DNA of 30,960 nucleotides from JAJPHC01 sp035255945 (GTDB taxonomy: Bacteria > Acidobacteriota > Thermoanaerobaculia > Gp7-AA8). Made by a program: the position numbers and the translations under genes. Within the stretch, counting starts at the first letter, position 1, and every line of letters starts with the position of its first letter. Under the pieces are notes generated by a model. It was not told the origin of the DNA and ran no database searches. It worked only from the letters and a program-made list of their open reading frames with translations. Shown one piece after another: positions 1 through 6,653 of the stretch. Location of the stretch: positions 1 through 30,960 of the forward strand of contig DATEZA010000331.1 of assembly GCA_035255945.1 (NCBI GenBank), written 5' to 3'.

Positions 1-1516
1 GGACGAGCACGCGCGACGCATCGCCCGGAAAACGCTGCGCGAGCAGCACCGCGCATGCGCCGCGGAGCGTCGGCGCTTCGCTGGTGTCCTGCACGACCGC
101 GGTCAACGGCGCGAGGCTGTCGTTGCGCGTCTTTTCATCGACCGCATCGGCGAGCCGCGAACGGCGCGCTTGTCGAGACGCGGCATCGGGCCACCACGTT
201 TCGATCGCCTTCTGCATCTCCACCGGTGGCTTGTTTGCGTGGCAATTGGTGCAGGCGTTCGGGACATCGTGCGCGATCGTGTTGCGCGGATTCGGGATGT
301 CGAGCGTGTGATCGGGGAACTTGTCGAGCACCCCGCTGACGAGCTTCGGCATGTGGCAGTCGACGCACGTCGGAGATCGGACAACGGACAGCGGACGGCG
401 GACAGCAGGAGCTCCCGCTGTCTGCTGTCTGCTGTCTGCTGTCTGTTTCTTGTGGTGCGAGTGATCGGGACCTTTGTGGCAGTCGCCGCAACCGCGATCG
501 AGCGCGACCTCGTTCGCCGCGTGATCCTGATGCGGCGCGGTGTGGCAACTGAGGCACGTTGCCTTGCCGACGCGATAGCAGCGCGATTGCACGACCGCCT
601 GATATTCGAAGCTCGAGCTCGACGGGCGGCCGTCGGCGAAGAACTCGCCGCTGCGCTCGGTGCCGTCGGTGATCACCAGCGCCTGGTAACGATCGTCGTA
701 CTTCTCGCCGGGATGGAACTGTTCATCGCTGACGAGCAGCGGAAAGAGCGGCTCGTGCGGACCGTGGCAGCGTCCGCACACAGACATGTCGCTCTTCGAC
801 GGACGGAAGATGTCGCTCTTCGCTTTCGTCTCCGCGTGACGCGCACCGGGGCCGTGACACGCTTCGCACGCGACACCCGCGTCGGTGAACGACGTCGACC
901 AGGTGTGCGTCGCGCGGTCGTAGCGGACATCGACGCCGGTCGCGTGGCACTCGAGACATTCCTTGTTCGCGGTGCGCTTGAAGTTTGTCCAGAAGTGCGG
1001 ATGATCGGGGCCGACTCTCCCCTGCTTCGCTTCGTTGTAGTCGACCCAGTCGCCGCGTCCGGTGACGTGGTAGTAGACCGGGAGGACCTGCCAGCGTCCG
1101 TCGTCGAAGAGCGTGACGGCGTCCTGCATCCGTTTGCCGCCGATCAACCACTCGACGTTGTAGTCAAGAAGTTGACCTTCCCGGTTGCGCGTGCGCATGA
1201 CGTAGCCGTCGCCGCGATGCGACATCCACGCTTCGCTCGAATCGCCCTTGAAATGCGCGTTCGCGAATTTGCCGGCGACGAACGGCGGCTCCGCTTTCGA
1301 CAGCGCGCGCGAATGCCAGTCGTGCGTCCAGTGGTCGTAATTTTTCCGGTGGCATTCCTTGCAGGCTTCCGAGCCGGCGTAGCGGCCGTGCGACGGCGGC
1401 TGCTCCCAGCTACTCCCCTCGCCCGCGTGCGGGAGAGGGTGGCGCGCAGCGGCGGGTGAGGGCTCGCGATGACAGAACGCGAGCAGCAGCAGGAGCGGAG
1501 CGAGCCGTCGAATCAA
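1..1516 (-). CDS. Multiheme cytochrome c lipoprotein with HEAT-like C-terminus (3' end outside window)
   Basis: One minus-strand frame stays open from 1516 to the left edge, about 505 codons, and holds eight CXXCH heme motifs at residues 52-56, 187-191, 217-221, 247-251, 321-325, 343-347, 384-388 and 422-426. It resembles the large cytochrome c554/NrfB-like multiheme proteins that carry electrons outside the inner membrane. After the last heme the sequence becomes helical and HEAT-repeat-like (APLTAVVQDTSEAPTLRGAC). The start is taken as TTG at 1514-1516: it gives a signal peptide (MIRRLAPLLLLLAFC) whose Cys15 could be lipidated, although Phe before the Cys is atypical of a lipobox. The TTG overlaps the TGA of the upstream cytochrome c' gene (TTGA), so translation is probably coupled. 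Two dispersed palindromic repeats lie in frame, at about residues 18-34 and 356-381. The long plus-strand frame opposite is a shadow. Confidence 0.9.
   Translation of the reverse strand, partial: MIRRLAPLLLLLAFCHREPSPAAARHPLPHAGEGSSWEQPPSHGRYAGSEACKECHRKNYDHWTHDWHSRALSKAEPPFVAGKFANAHFKGDSSEAWMSHRGDGYVMRTRNREGQLLDYNVEWLIGGKRMQDAVTLFDDGRWQVLPVYYHVTGRGDWVDYNEAKQGRVGPDHPHFWTNFKRTANKECLECHATGVDVRYDRATHTWSTSFTDAGVACEACHGPGARHAETKAKSDIFRPSKSDMSVCGRCHGPHEPLFPLLVSDEQFHPGEKYDDRYQALVITDGTERSGEFFADGRPSSSSFEYQAVVQSRCYRVGKATCLSCHTAPHQDHAANEVALDRGCGDCHKGPDHSHHKKQTADSRQQTAGAPAVRRPLSVVRSPTCVDCHMPKLVSGVLDKFPDHTLDIPNPRNTIAHDVPNACTNCHANKPPVEMQKAIETWWPDAASRQARRSRLADAVDEKTRNDSLAPLTAVVQDTSEAPTLRGACAVLLAQRFPGDASRVLV
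374..449. repeat. Imperfect palindromic repeat inside the multiheme cytochrome gene
   Basis: Repeated GGACAGC-type units face repeated GCTGTCT units around a central GAGCTC, forming a long imperfect hairpin. On the minus strand it is read in frame as a Gln/Thr/Ala/Asp/Ser-rich stretch beginning QTADSRQQTAGAP, between heme motifs 6 and 7. The low-complexity, polar peptide looks unlike the surrounding cytochrome. I recall similar peptide strings scattered through bacterial genomes, but could not check this. Confidence 0.7.
1415..1462. repeat. Dispersed repeat, copy 1 of the family also seen at 19297-19352
   Basis: The segment starts CCCCTCGCCCGCG, continues GGGAGAGGGTGGCG and ends GGGTGAGGG. 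The same order of blocks recurs at 19297-19352. Here it is translated in frame on the minus strand as the first residues after the signal peptide of the multiheme cytochrome (SPAAARHPLPHAGEG). The second copy is intergenic. Confidence 0.75.
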
Positions 1517-1944
1517 TCGCGAACCCGGAAGACGTCGTGGCAGTCGTCGCAGGTATTCGCGACGACGATGTACTGCGCGTCGAATGCTTTCGTGTCCTTT
1601 TTCTTCGCCAGTTCCACGAGCTTCGCGCTTTCGCGCTCGAGCCGCGCGGCGTCGCGCTTGAGCTCCGGCATTTGCCGCCAGATCTCCGCCTTCGCGCCGC
1701 TCTTCACTTTGTCCGGTCCCGTCCCCGCCGGAAACCACTCTCCCACCGATCGCGACAGGCCAGCAATCGCCTCGGCATGCACCGCGAGATCCGCACGCGA
1801 GGCGATCTGATGCTTGACCACGAGCGAGATCGCCGACATGTGCGCACCCATCGCCTTCATCGACGTCTGGCGGTATTTGACGATGGCCTGGGGGCTGTCG
1901 GCGGCGAGGAAGAGAAGACCGAATGCGATGAGGAGTTTCTTCAT
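1513..1944 (-). CDS. Cytochrome c' (class II cytochrome c), exported
   Basis: The 143-residue product has an N-terminal signal peptide (MKKLLIAFGLLFLAADS), a mainly helical body and a single heme motif CDDCH at residues 132-136, seven residues from the end. A lone C-terminal CXXCH after a four-helix bundle is the mark of class II cytochromes c' and c556, periplasmic electron carriers or gas-binding hemoproteins. An in-frame ATG at 1968 would add eight residues, but it lies inside a terminator hairpin, so ATG 1944 is preferred. I see no clear Shine-Dalgarno sequence. The gene overlaps the start of the multiheme cytochrome by four bases, so the two are very likely one operon in a respiratory or extracellular electron-transfer chain. 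Physiological partner unknown. Confidence 0.85.
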   Translation of the reverse strand: MKKLLIAFGLLFLAADSPQAIVKYRQTSMKAMGAHMSAISLVVKHQIASRADLAVHAEAIAGLSRSVGEWFPAGTGPDKVKSGAKAEIWRQMPELKRDAARLERESAKLVELAKKKDTKAFDAQYIVVANTCDDCHDVFRVRD

Positions 1945-1950
1945 GACATG

Positions 1951-1985
1951 AAAAGGCCCGCCGCGCATGATCGCACGGCGGGCCT
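1951..1985 (-). terminator. Intrinsic terminator-like hairpin after the M4 protease gene
   Basis: AGGCCCGCCG at 1954-1963 pairs perfectly with CGGCGGGCCT at 1976-1985. Read on the minus strand, the hairpin is followed by TTTT and then CATG. It lies 23 bases past the protease stop codon and only six bases before the cytochrome c' ATG. It may end the protease transcript, attenuate readthrough into the cytochromes, or do both. Confidence 0.7.
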
Positions 1986-2007
1986 CGCTGATTGAATCGT
2001 CAGGAGC

Positions 2008-4176
2008 TTACGGATGGCTGATGCAGAGCGTGTAGCTGCCGGAGCCGCTGTATGACGTAACGTTCCACTGGTAGTAGCCGGCGACGCCGCTGTAGCTGAC
2101 GTTCTCGTTCGCCGTCGAGGTGATGCCCTGGGCGACGTTGGCCCACGCGGAACCGTTCCACTTCTGCAGATAGAGGTCGAAGTCTGCGCCCGACGCCGGT
2201 CCGGTCAGTTTTCCGGTGTGCGTGCCGGTGACCGTCGTCTGGTAGTACGTGCCGTTCGGCTGGATCGCCGACGCGCCGGTGCCGCTGAGCGTACCGCTGT
2301 AGTTCGTGCAGGTGCCGCCGCCCGTGCTGCCGGAGTACGTCGCCTTCAGCGTCACGCCGCTGTACGCCGCGTACGCGTTGAGACCGATGTAGTAGTCGGC
2401 CGCGACCGGGTTCGAGATCGTGACGGTTTCGGCGTTGCCGGTCAGGTACGGACGGTTGTCGTAGGTGGTCGAAGTCGGCTGCGCGCCGCGCCGCTCGTAC
2501 AGGTCACAATCGCCGGTACCGCCGGAGATCGTGATGACGAGCGAAGTCTGGCCGCTCGGAACGGTGATCTTGTAGTACGCCCAGCTGCCGGTCGCGCCGG
2601 AGAGGTTGCTGACTGCCACGCCGTTGCTCAGCGTCGTCGTGCCGCCGCCGCCCGTGCTGCCGCCCGGAGCGCCGACGCAATCCCACGCCGCGGTCACGGA
2701 CGCTGCCGCGGTCGCGCCGTAGAGATCGGTCGCTGCGTTGACGGTCGCGGTGCGCGCGGCCGAGAAGTTCGTCGACGAGGTGAAGTAGACGGTCAGCGCG
2801 CGATACCAGATGCGCTGCGCCATATCGAGCGACGTGCTCGAGGTCGCGGAAAGCGGAGTGACGCTGACGGTGGTCTTGCTGCGCGGATGCGTGCCGCCCA
2901 TGACCATCAGGTAATAGGCGAGGTTGGCGATACCGGAGTTGCCGTGCACGCCGCCGTTATCGGCGGTGCCGGTGATGCGCTCCGGGTAGTAGTCCTTCGA
3001 GTAACCGTCGGCGGTGGGGTTGTTCATGTAGCGGAGCGCGTCGCCCGCGGTGGCCGGCGTGTAGATGTCCTCGCCGACCTTCCAGGTGTTCGCGTTCGGA
3101 GTGCCGGCGTTCTTCGAGTACGCCTCGCAGGAGTTGCCGAGGATGTCGGAGGTCGCTTCGTTGAGGGCGCCCGACTCGTTCGAATAGGTGAGGCCGGCGG
3201 TGCGCTCGGTGACGGCGTGCGTCAGCTCGTGCGCGTCGACGTCGAGGGCTTTCGACAGCGGGATGAACTGGCTGCCGTCGCCGTCGCCGTAAACCATCTG
3301 CGAGCCGTTCCAGAACGCGTTGTTGTAGCTCGACGAGTAGTGGACGGAGGAGATGATCGTCGCGCCCGCGCCGTCATACGAGTCGCGGGTGAAGACGTTC
3401 TTGTAGAAGTCATACACGTTGCCGGCGTAGTTGAATGCGGCCTGCGCGGTCGTGTCGGAAGTCTGCGTGCCGCCTTCCGACCAGAGCAGCGAGCCCGGCA
3501 GCGTCGTGCCGTTGTTGGCGGTGTAGACCTTGCGGTTCTTGAGGTACATGTTGTGCGGTGCGCGGCCAACGGCGCGGCCGCTGTTCGCTGCCTCACCGAA
3601 GATCGTGTCGACCTGCGGTCCGCGGTTGTCGGTGTAGGCGACATCGACTGCCCACGCCAGGAAGACATTGCTCTTCTCATTGACGATGTACGTCAGCGTG
3701 GCCGGTCCGAGGACGCGGTAGTTGGTGATGCCGTAGTCGGCCGCGGCGTTCTGCGTCGCGGTGACGGCGTCGACCGAAGGGTTGCGCGGGAGGTTCTCGT
3801 CGACGGCGAAGCGGCCGTTCATGCCGATGACCTTGCCCGTCTTGTCGGAGTGGACGATGTACTCGGCGCCGAAGACCGACAGGCCCTTGAGGGTCTGCTG
3901 GAACTTGACGTGAGTCTGTCCGAGGCCGTCCGTGGAGATCGACTTCGTGTCGAAGTCTTCCGTGCCCTGCATCTTCAGAAGGTTCTGCGATTTCAGGAAC
4001 GCTTTGGCAGCCTTGTCGGCCGCGCCCGGTCCAAGCTGACCGAGCTCGCCCGTCACGAAGGTAGGAACGCCTTTGTGATCGGTATCTTTGATCTGGGCCT
4101 TGCTCTCAGCGACCGGAGACTTGGCCAGGGCAACCGTGGCAACGAGGGAAAGAATAACGGTGAAAATCTTTCTCAT
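2008..4176 (-). CDS. Secreted thermolysin-like zinc metalloprotease (peptidase M4) with two PPC domains
   Basis: The 722-residue preproprotein would be exported by Sec and autoprocessed to a neutral endopeptidase. Residues 1-18 form a signal peptide. An FTP/PepSY-type propeptide runs to about 200. The catalytic domain follows: His316-Glu317-x-x-His320 is the zinc motif (HELTH), Glu340 in NEATSD is the third ligand with the same 24-residue spacing as thermolysin, and His411 in GGVHGNSG matches the thermolysin active-site histidine. After about residue 510 two beta-sandwich segments separated by Gly/Ser/Thr linkers look like bacterial pre-peptidase C-terminal (PPC) domains, usually removed during secretion. 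The start has a good ribosome binding site, GGGGAG, six bases before ATG. The gene is alone, with its own leader upstream and a terminator downstream. The long plus-strand frame opposite is a shadow. Confidence 0.95.
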   Translation of the reverse strand: MRKIFTVILSLVATVALAKSPVAESKAQIKDTDHKGVPTFVTGELGQLGPGAADKAAKAFLKSQNLLKMQGTEDFDTKSISTDGLGQTHVKFQQTLKGLSVFGAEYIVHSDKTGKVIGMNGRFAVDENLPRNPSVDAVTATQNAAADYGITNYRVLGPATLTYIVNEKSNVFLAWAVDVAYTDNRGPQVDTIFGEAANSGRAVGRAPHNMYLKNRKVYTANNGTTLPGSLLWSEGGTQTSDTTAQAAFNYAGNVYDFYKNVFTRDSYDGAGATIISSVHYSSSYNNAFWNGSQMVYGDGDGSQFIPLSKALDVDAHELTHAVTERTAGLTYSNESGALNEATSDILGNSCEAYSKNAGTPNANTWKVGEDIYTPATAGDALRYMNNPTADGYSKDYYPERITGTADNGGVHGNSGIANLAYYLMVMGGTHPRSKTTVSVTPLSATSSTSLDMAQRIWYRALTVYFTSSTNFSAARTATVNAATDLYGATAAASVTAAWDCVGAPGGSTGGGGTTTLSNGVAVSNLSGATGSWAYYKITVPSGQTSLVITISGGTGDCDLYERRGAQPTSTTYDNRPYLTGNAETVTISNPVAADYYIGLNAYAAYSGVTLKATYSGSTGGGTCTNYSGTLSGTGASAIQPNGTYYQTTVTGTHTGKLTGPASGADFDLYLQKWNGSAWANVAQGITSTANENVSYSGVAGYYQWNVTSYSGSGSYTLCISHP

Positions 4177-4364
4177 TTGCTCCCCTACTCGAAATTAGGC
4201 GTCCCCTACGGGCGCGGTTCGCTCTAAGGCAAGCCCGATGCCGGTTTGTAACATTCTACTAAATACTTGACTCACAATGACTTAGCTAAATTCGCTAGTC
4301 GAGAGCGGATAAAGGATTGACCCATTTACGGACGGAAAGCCATCAACCGCGGGTCAAAATACGA
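4177..4364 (-). promoter_or_regulatory. AT-richer intergenic region with probable promoter of the M4 protease
   Basis: This is one of the few AT-rich stretches of the window. On the minus strand a TAGAAT hexamer (4253-4258) is the best -10 candidate, giving a leader of about 70 bases before the GGGGAG ribosome binding site. No convincing -35 sits at the right distance. Several TTGACCC/GGGTCAA words occur between 4315 and 4360, one of them part of the repeat around the sulfatase-like gene. Confidence 0.35.
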
Positions 4365-4387
4365 TCAAGGGGTTAACGCGCGACCCG
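4350..4387. repeat. Downstream copy of a repeat flanking the sulfatase-like gene
   Basis: On the plus strand the element starts CGGGTCAAA and ends GTTAACGCGCGACCC. The copy at 6373-6397 starts CGGGTCAAA and ends TTTAACACGCGACCC. Each copy is itself bounded by inverted GGGTC and GACCC. This copy holds the TGA stop and the last codons of the gene; the middle is about 12 bases longer than in the upstream copy. Confidence 0.55.
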
Positions 4388-6362
4388 CCGATTCGCCCCG
4401 CTTCCGCAATTCCATCGCTTGCGGCGTCGGATTGACCTCCGTCATCCGCGCAAGAGTCTGCATCGCGACCTCGCGATGCCCCGTCATGAGCTCGACCAGC
4501 GCCAGATCGGAGTACGCCTGCACGTCGTGCGGATCGAGCGCGATCTCCGCTTGGAATTGCTTGCGCGCTTCGTCGAAACGCCCGAGGTGCGCGAGGACGT
4601 CGGCGGTGACGTAGTGAAATCGCTCGGGCATCGAGCCGCCGCTTTTCTGCCGCGCTGCCTCTTCCATCTGCAGCGTGCGCAGCGCGCCCGCGTAATCGCC
4701 CTTCGCCGCGGCAACGCGCGCCTTGAGGAACAACGCCTGCGCGCGATCGCTCGCCTCACTCTCCGCCGCAAGCGACTCGTTGAACGCGGCGTCGAAGTCG
4801 TGACGCGCAAGCGCGATCTCGCCGACGAGCAGATGCGAGCCGGGCGCATTGCCGGCGAGCGCAACACGCGCATGCGCATCCGCTCCCGCGAGATCGCCCG
4901 CCAGCAGCAGCGACTGCGCGGCGGAGCGCGCGAACTGCGCGGCGAGTCGCGGCGTCGCGTTGATGCCCGCCTCGTACGTCGCCGCCGCTTTCTGATGATC
5001 GCCGATCGCGTCGTACGCATCGCCGAGCCGATCGCGCAGATCGCTCCACTTCGGATTCGCGGCGAGCAGCGGCTCGATCATCGCGATCTTCTTGTGCGGA
5101 TCGGCCGCGCTCTCGATCGCTTTCAATTTCGCGAAGTCGCCGATGCGCGATTTCGGATCGGGCAGCGGACCGCCGTCATCACTCCCCGCGCTCACATACC
5201 CGAGTGCCGCGAGCTTCTTCGCCTCCTCGGGATCGACTGACTCCGCCGCCGTGAAATGCGTGCCGAACTGCTGCAGCTCTTCGCGTAATGCAGCGGCGGT
5301 GCGGCGATCCTTCAACGCGAGATCGCTGCGCTCGCGACCGTCCTCCGCGAGGTCGTACAGCTCCGCGCGAGGCGCATCGATGAAGTGGTTCGTGTTGTTG
5401 ACGAGCGAGCGCAACTCGCTCCATCCGAGGTGAATGCGCGGGAAGAGCGACTCGGAATAGACGCTGCGCTGCGGGATCGTGTCGTGTAGCAGCGACGTGC
5501 CGCGAAGTCCCGCCGGCGCATTGATGCCGGCCGCCTCGAGGATCGTCGGCAGCACGTCGACGAGCTGCACCGGGATGTCGATCTTGCCGCGGCGCTCGCC
5601 GTGCGGCAGCTTGATGATCAGCGGCACCTGCAGCGCTTCGCGATAGACGAACACGCCGTGCTCCTGTTCGCCGTGATCCATCAATCCTTCGCCGTGATCG
5701 GAGAGGAGCACGATCAGCGCGCGATCGTAGAGTCCGCGCTTCTTCAGAAAATCGATGAAGGTGCCGGCGATCGCGTCGGCGCGCTTCACGTCGGCGTCAT
5801 ACGTCGGCTCGTACGGCGCGTGCGGCTCGTAAAGATGGAGGAAGCAGAACTGCGGCGCCGATGCGTTCTTCGCGATCAGCTCTTCCGCGATTTTTTCGGT
5901 GACCTCGCCGCGGCGCTGCAGCGATCCGAGCGGCGCGCCGCTGACCATCCCGATGTTGTCGTCGTAGTCGATGAAGCCGCTGGAAACTCCGGTCGACGCG
6001 CGCAGCACGTACGCCGACACCGCCCCCTCGGTGTGATAGCCGTTCGCCTTCAGGATCGATGCGAGCGTCGGATGCGAGGCATCGAAGCGATAGCCGGCGT
6101 TGTCGCGGACGCCGTGATCGGGCGGCAGCAGTCCGGTGAAGATCGAGAGGTGCGACGGCAGCGTCAGCGGGACATGCGACCAGGCGTTGCGGCAGTCGAT
6201 CGACTCGCGCGCGAGCGCTTTGATGTTCGGTGTTTCGCGGCCGATGCGGTCCGCGCGTAGGGTGTCGATGGAGATCAGGAAGATCGGCGGATGCTCCTCG
6301 CGGCGTGTGCAGCCGAGGAGGAGAAAAATCGCGACCAAGGGAGCAAATTTAGACCCCTTCAT
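4365..6362 (-). CDS. Sulfatase-like (alkaline phosphatase superfamily) lipoprotein with C-terminal TPR repeats
   Basis: The protein has 665 residues from ATG 6362; a TTG at 6380 would add six residues but has no support. The N-terminus is a lipoprotein signal (LLLGC, Cys18). The first metal-ligand motif is ISIDTLRADRIG (Asp33). The nucleophile region reads PLTLPSH, with Thr67 where true sulfatases have the Cys or Ser that becomes formylglycine. Threonine is the nucleophile in phosphoethanolamine transferases and related phosphatases, so phospho- or phosphodiester chemistry is more likely than sulfate ester hydrolysis. LLSDHGEGLMDHGEQEHG supplies the second metal-site Asp/His cluster. From about residue 410 the sequence is helical with TPR-like 34-residue repeats, suggesting partner binding. 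The substrate cannot be told. The gene is single, with its own promoter. Confidence 0.88.
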   Translation of the reverse strand: MKGSKFAPLVAIFLLLGCTRREEHPPIFLISIDTLRADRIGRETPNIKALARESIDCRNAWSHVPLTLPSHLSIFTGLLPPDHGVRDNAGYRFDASHPTLASILKANGYHTEGAVSAYVLRASTGVSSGFIDYDDNIGMVSGAPLGSLQRRGEVTEKIAEELIAKNASAPQFCFLHLYEPHAPYEPTYDADVKRADAIAGTFIDFLKKRGLYDRALIVLLSDHGEGLMDHGEQEHGVFVYREALQVPLIIKLPHGERRGKIDIPVQLVDVLPTILEAAGINAPAGLRGTSLLHDTIPQRSVYSESLFPRIHLGWSELRSLVNNTNHFIDAPRAELYDLAEDGRERSDLALKDRRTAAALREELQQFGTHFTAAESVDPEEAKKLAALGYVSAGSDDGGPLPDPKSRIGDFAKLKAIESAADPHKKIAMIEPLLAANPKWSDLRDRLGDAYDAIGDHQKAAATYEAGINATPRLAAQFARSAAQSLLLAGDLAGADAHARVALAGNAPGSHLLVGEIALARHDFDAAFNESLAAESEASDRAQALFLKARVAAAKGDYAGALRTLQMEEAARQKSGGSMPERFHYVTADVLAHLGRFDEARKQFQAEIALDPHDVQAYSDLALVELMTGHREVAMQTLARMTEVNPTPQAMELRKRGESAGRALTP

Positions 6363-6372
6363 TCCTGGACCA

Positions 6373-6397
6373 CGGGTCAAAGTTTAACACGCGACCC
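6373..6397. repeat. Upstream copy of a repeat flanking the sulfatase-like gene
   Basis: It lies in the untranslated leader just before the start codon, between the predicted promoter and ATG 6362. GGGTC and GACCC are in inverted orientation around an AT-rich centre, so it could act as an operator or a small leader hairpin. The related copy is at 4350-4387. Confidence 0.5.
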
Positions 6398-6400
6398 TCG

Positions 6401-6429
6401 ATCTTACTCTTTATCGATCAATAGGTTAA
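6401..6429 (-). promoter_or_regulatory. Probable sigma70-type promoter of the sulfatase-like gene
   Basis: On the minus strand a TTAACC -35 candidate (6424-6429) is followed after exactly 17 bases by a TAAGAT -10 (6401-6406). Transcription would start about 30 bases before ATG 6362. The same TAAGAT -10 word is found upstream of the S1-domain gene. Confidence 0.5.
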
Positions 6430-6476
6430 CCGCAAAGGGAGTTTTGGTACAGCGGTTGCGATATCGCGCGCCCAAG

Positions 6477-6532
6477 CCCGGAGAGCAGTAAGCAACTCCG
6501 GGTGTGACGCCGGCTTCCCGAGCCGGCGTCAC
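6477..6532. repeat. Two adjacent perfect hairpins downstream of the cytochrome b/molybdopterin gene
   Basis: CCCGGAG (6477-6483) pairs with CTCCGGG (6496-6502). Immediately after, GTGACGCCGGCT (6504-6515) pairs with AGCCGGCGTCAC (6521-6532) around the loop TCCCG. Neither is followed by a T tract on either strand, so they are not typical intrinsic terminators, although they could stop Rho-exposed transcripts or protect 3' ends. Confidence 0.65.
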
Positions 6533-6537
6533 CGCTC

Positions 6538-6642
6538 CGTCATCCCGAGCGTAGTCGAGGGACCTGGGTGGGAGGGCGGGCACGCTGCACGCGCCGGAAC
6601 GCCGCCGCCCTCCCAGGTCCCTCGACTACGCTCGGGATGACG
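6538..6642. repeat. Long palindromic repeat, intergenic copy (family also at 9587-9673)
   Basis: The left arm begins CGTCATCCCGAGCGTAGTCG and the right arm is its reverse complement, ending at 6642. The arms agree over about 40 bases with small differences. The centre is GC-rich and unpaired. A second copy sits in frame in the glycosyltransferase gene, and a related arm appears at 18353. The arms end in neat CGTCATCC/GGATGACG termini, like a small non-autonomous element of the REP or RPE kind. Confidence 0.85.
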
Positions 6643-6653
6643 GGGGGAGGCGC

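Noticed and set aside
170..1459. Long plus-strand frame opposite the multiheme cytochrome
   Set aside because: The minus strand holds eight CXXCH motifs in one frame; the plus frame is Arg/Val/Ala-rich shadow sequence without motifs.
2218..4227. Long plus-strand frame of about 670 codons opposite the M4 protease
   Set aside because: The minus strand encodes a complete protease with correctly spaced zinc ligands; the plus frame is an Arg/Val-rich shadow.
6538..6642. Intrinsic terminator for the genes on either side
   Set aside because: The arms are far longer than usual, no T tract follows on either strand, and a near-identical copy lies inside a coding region.
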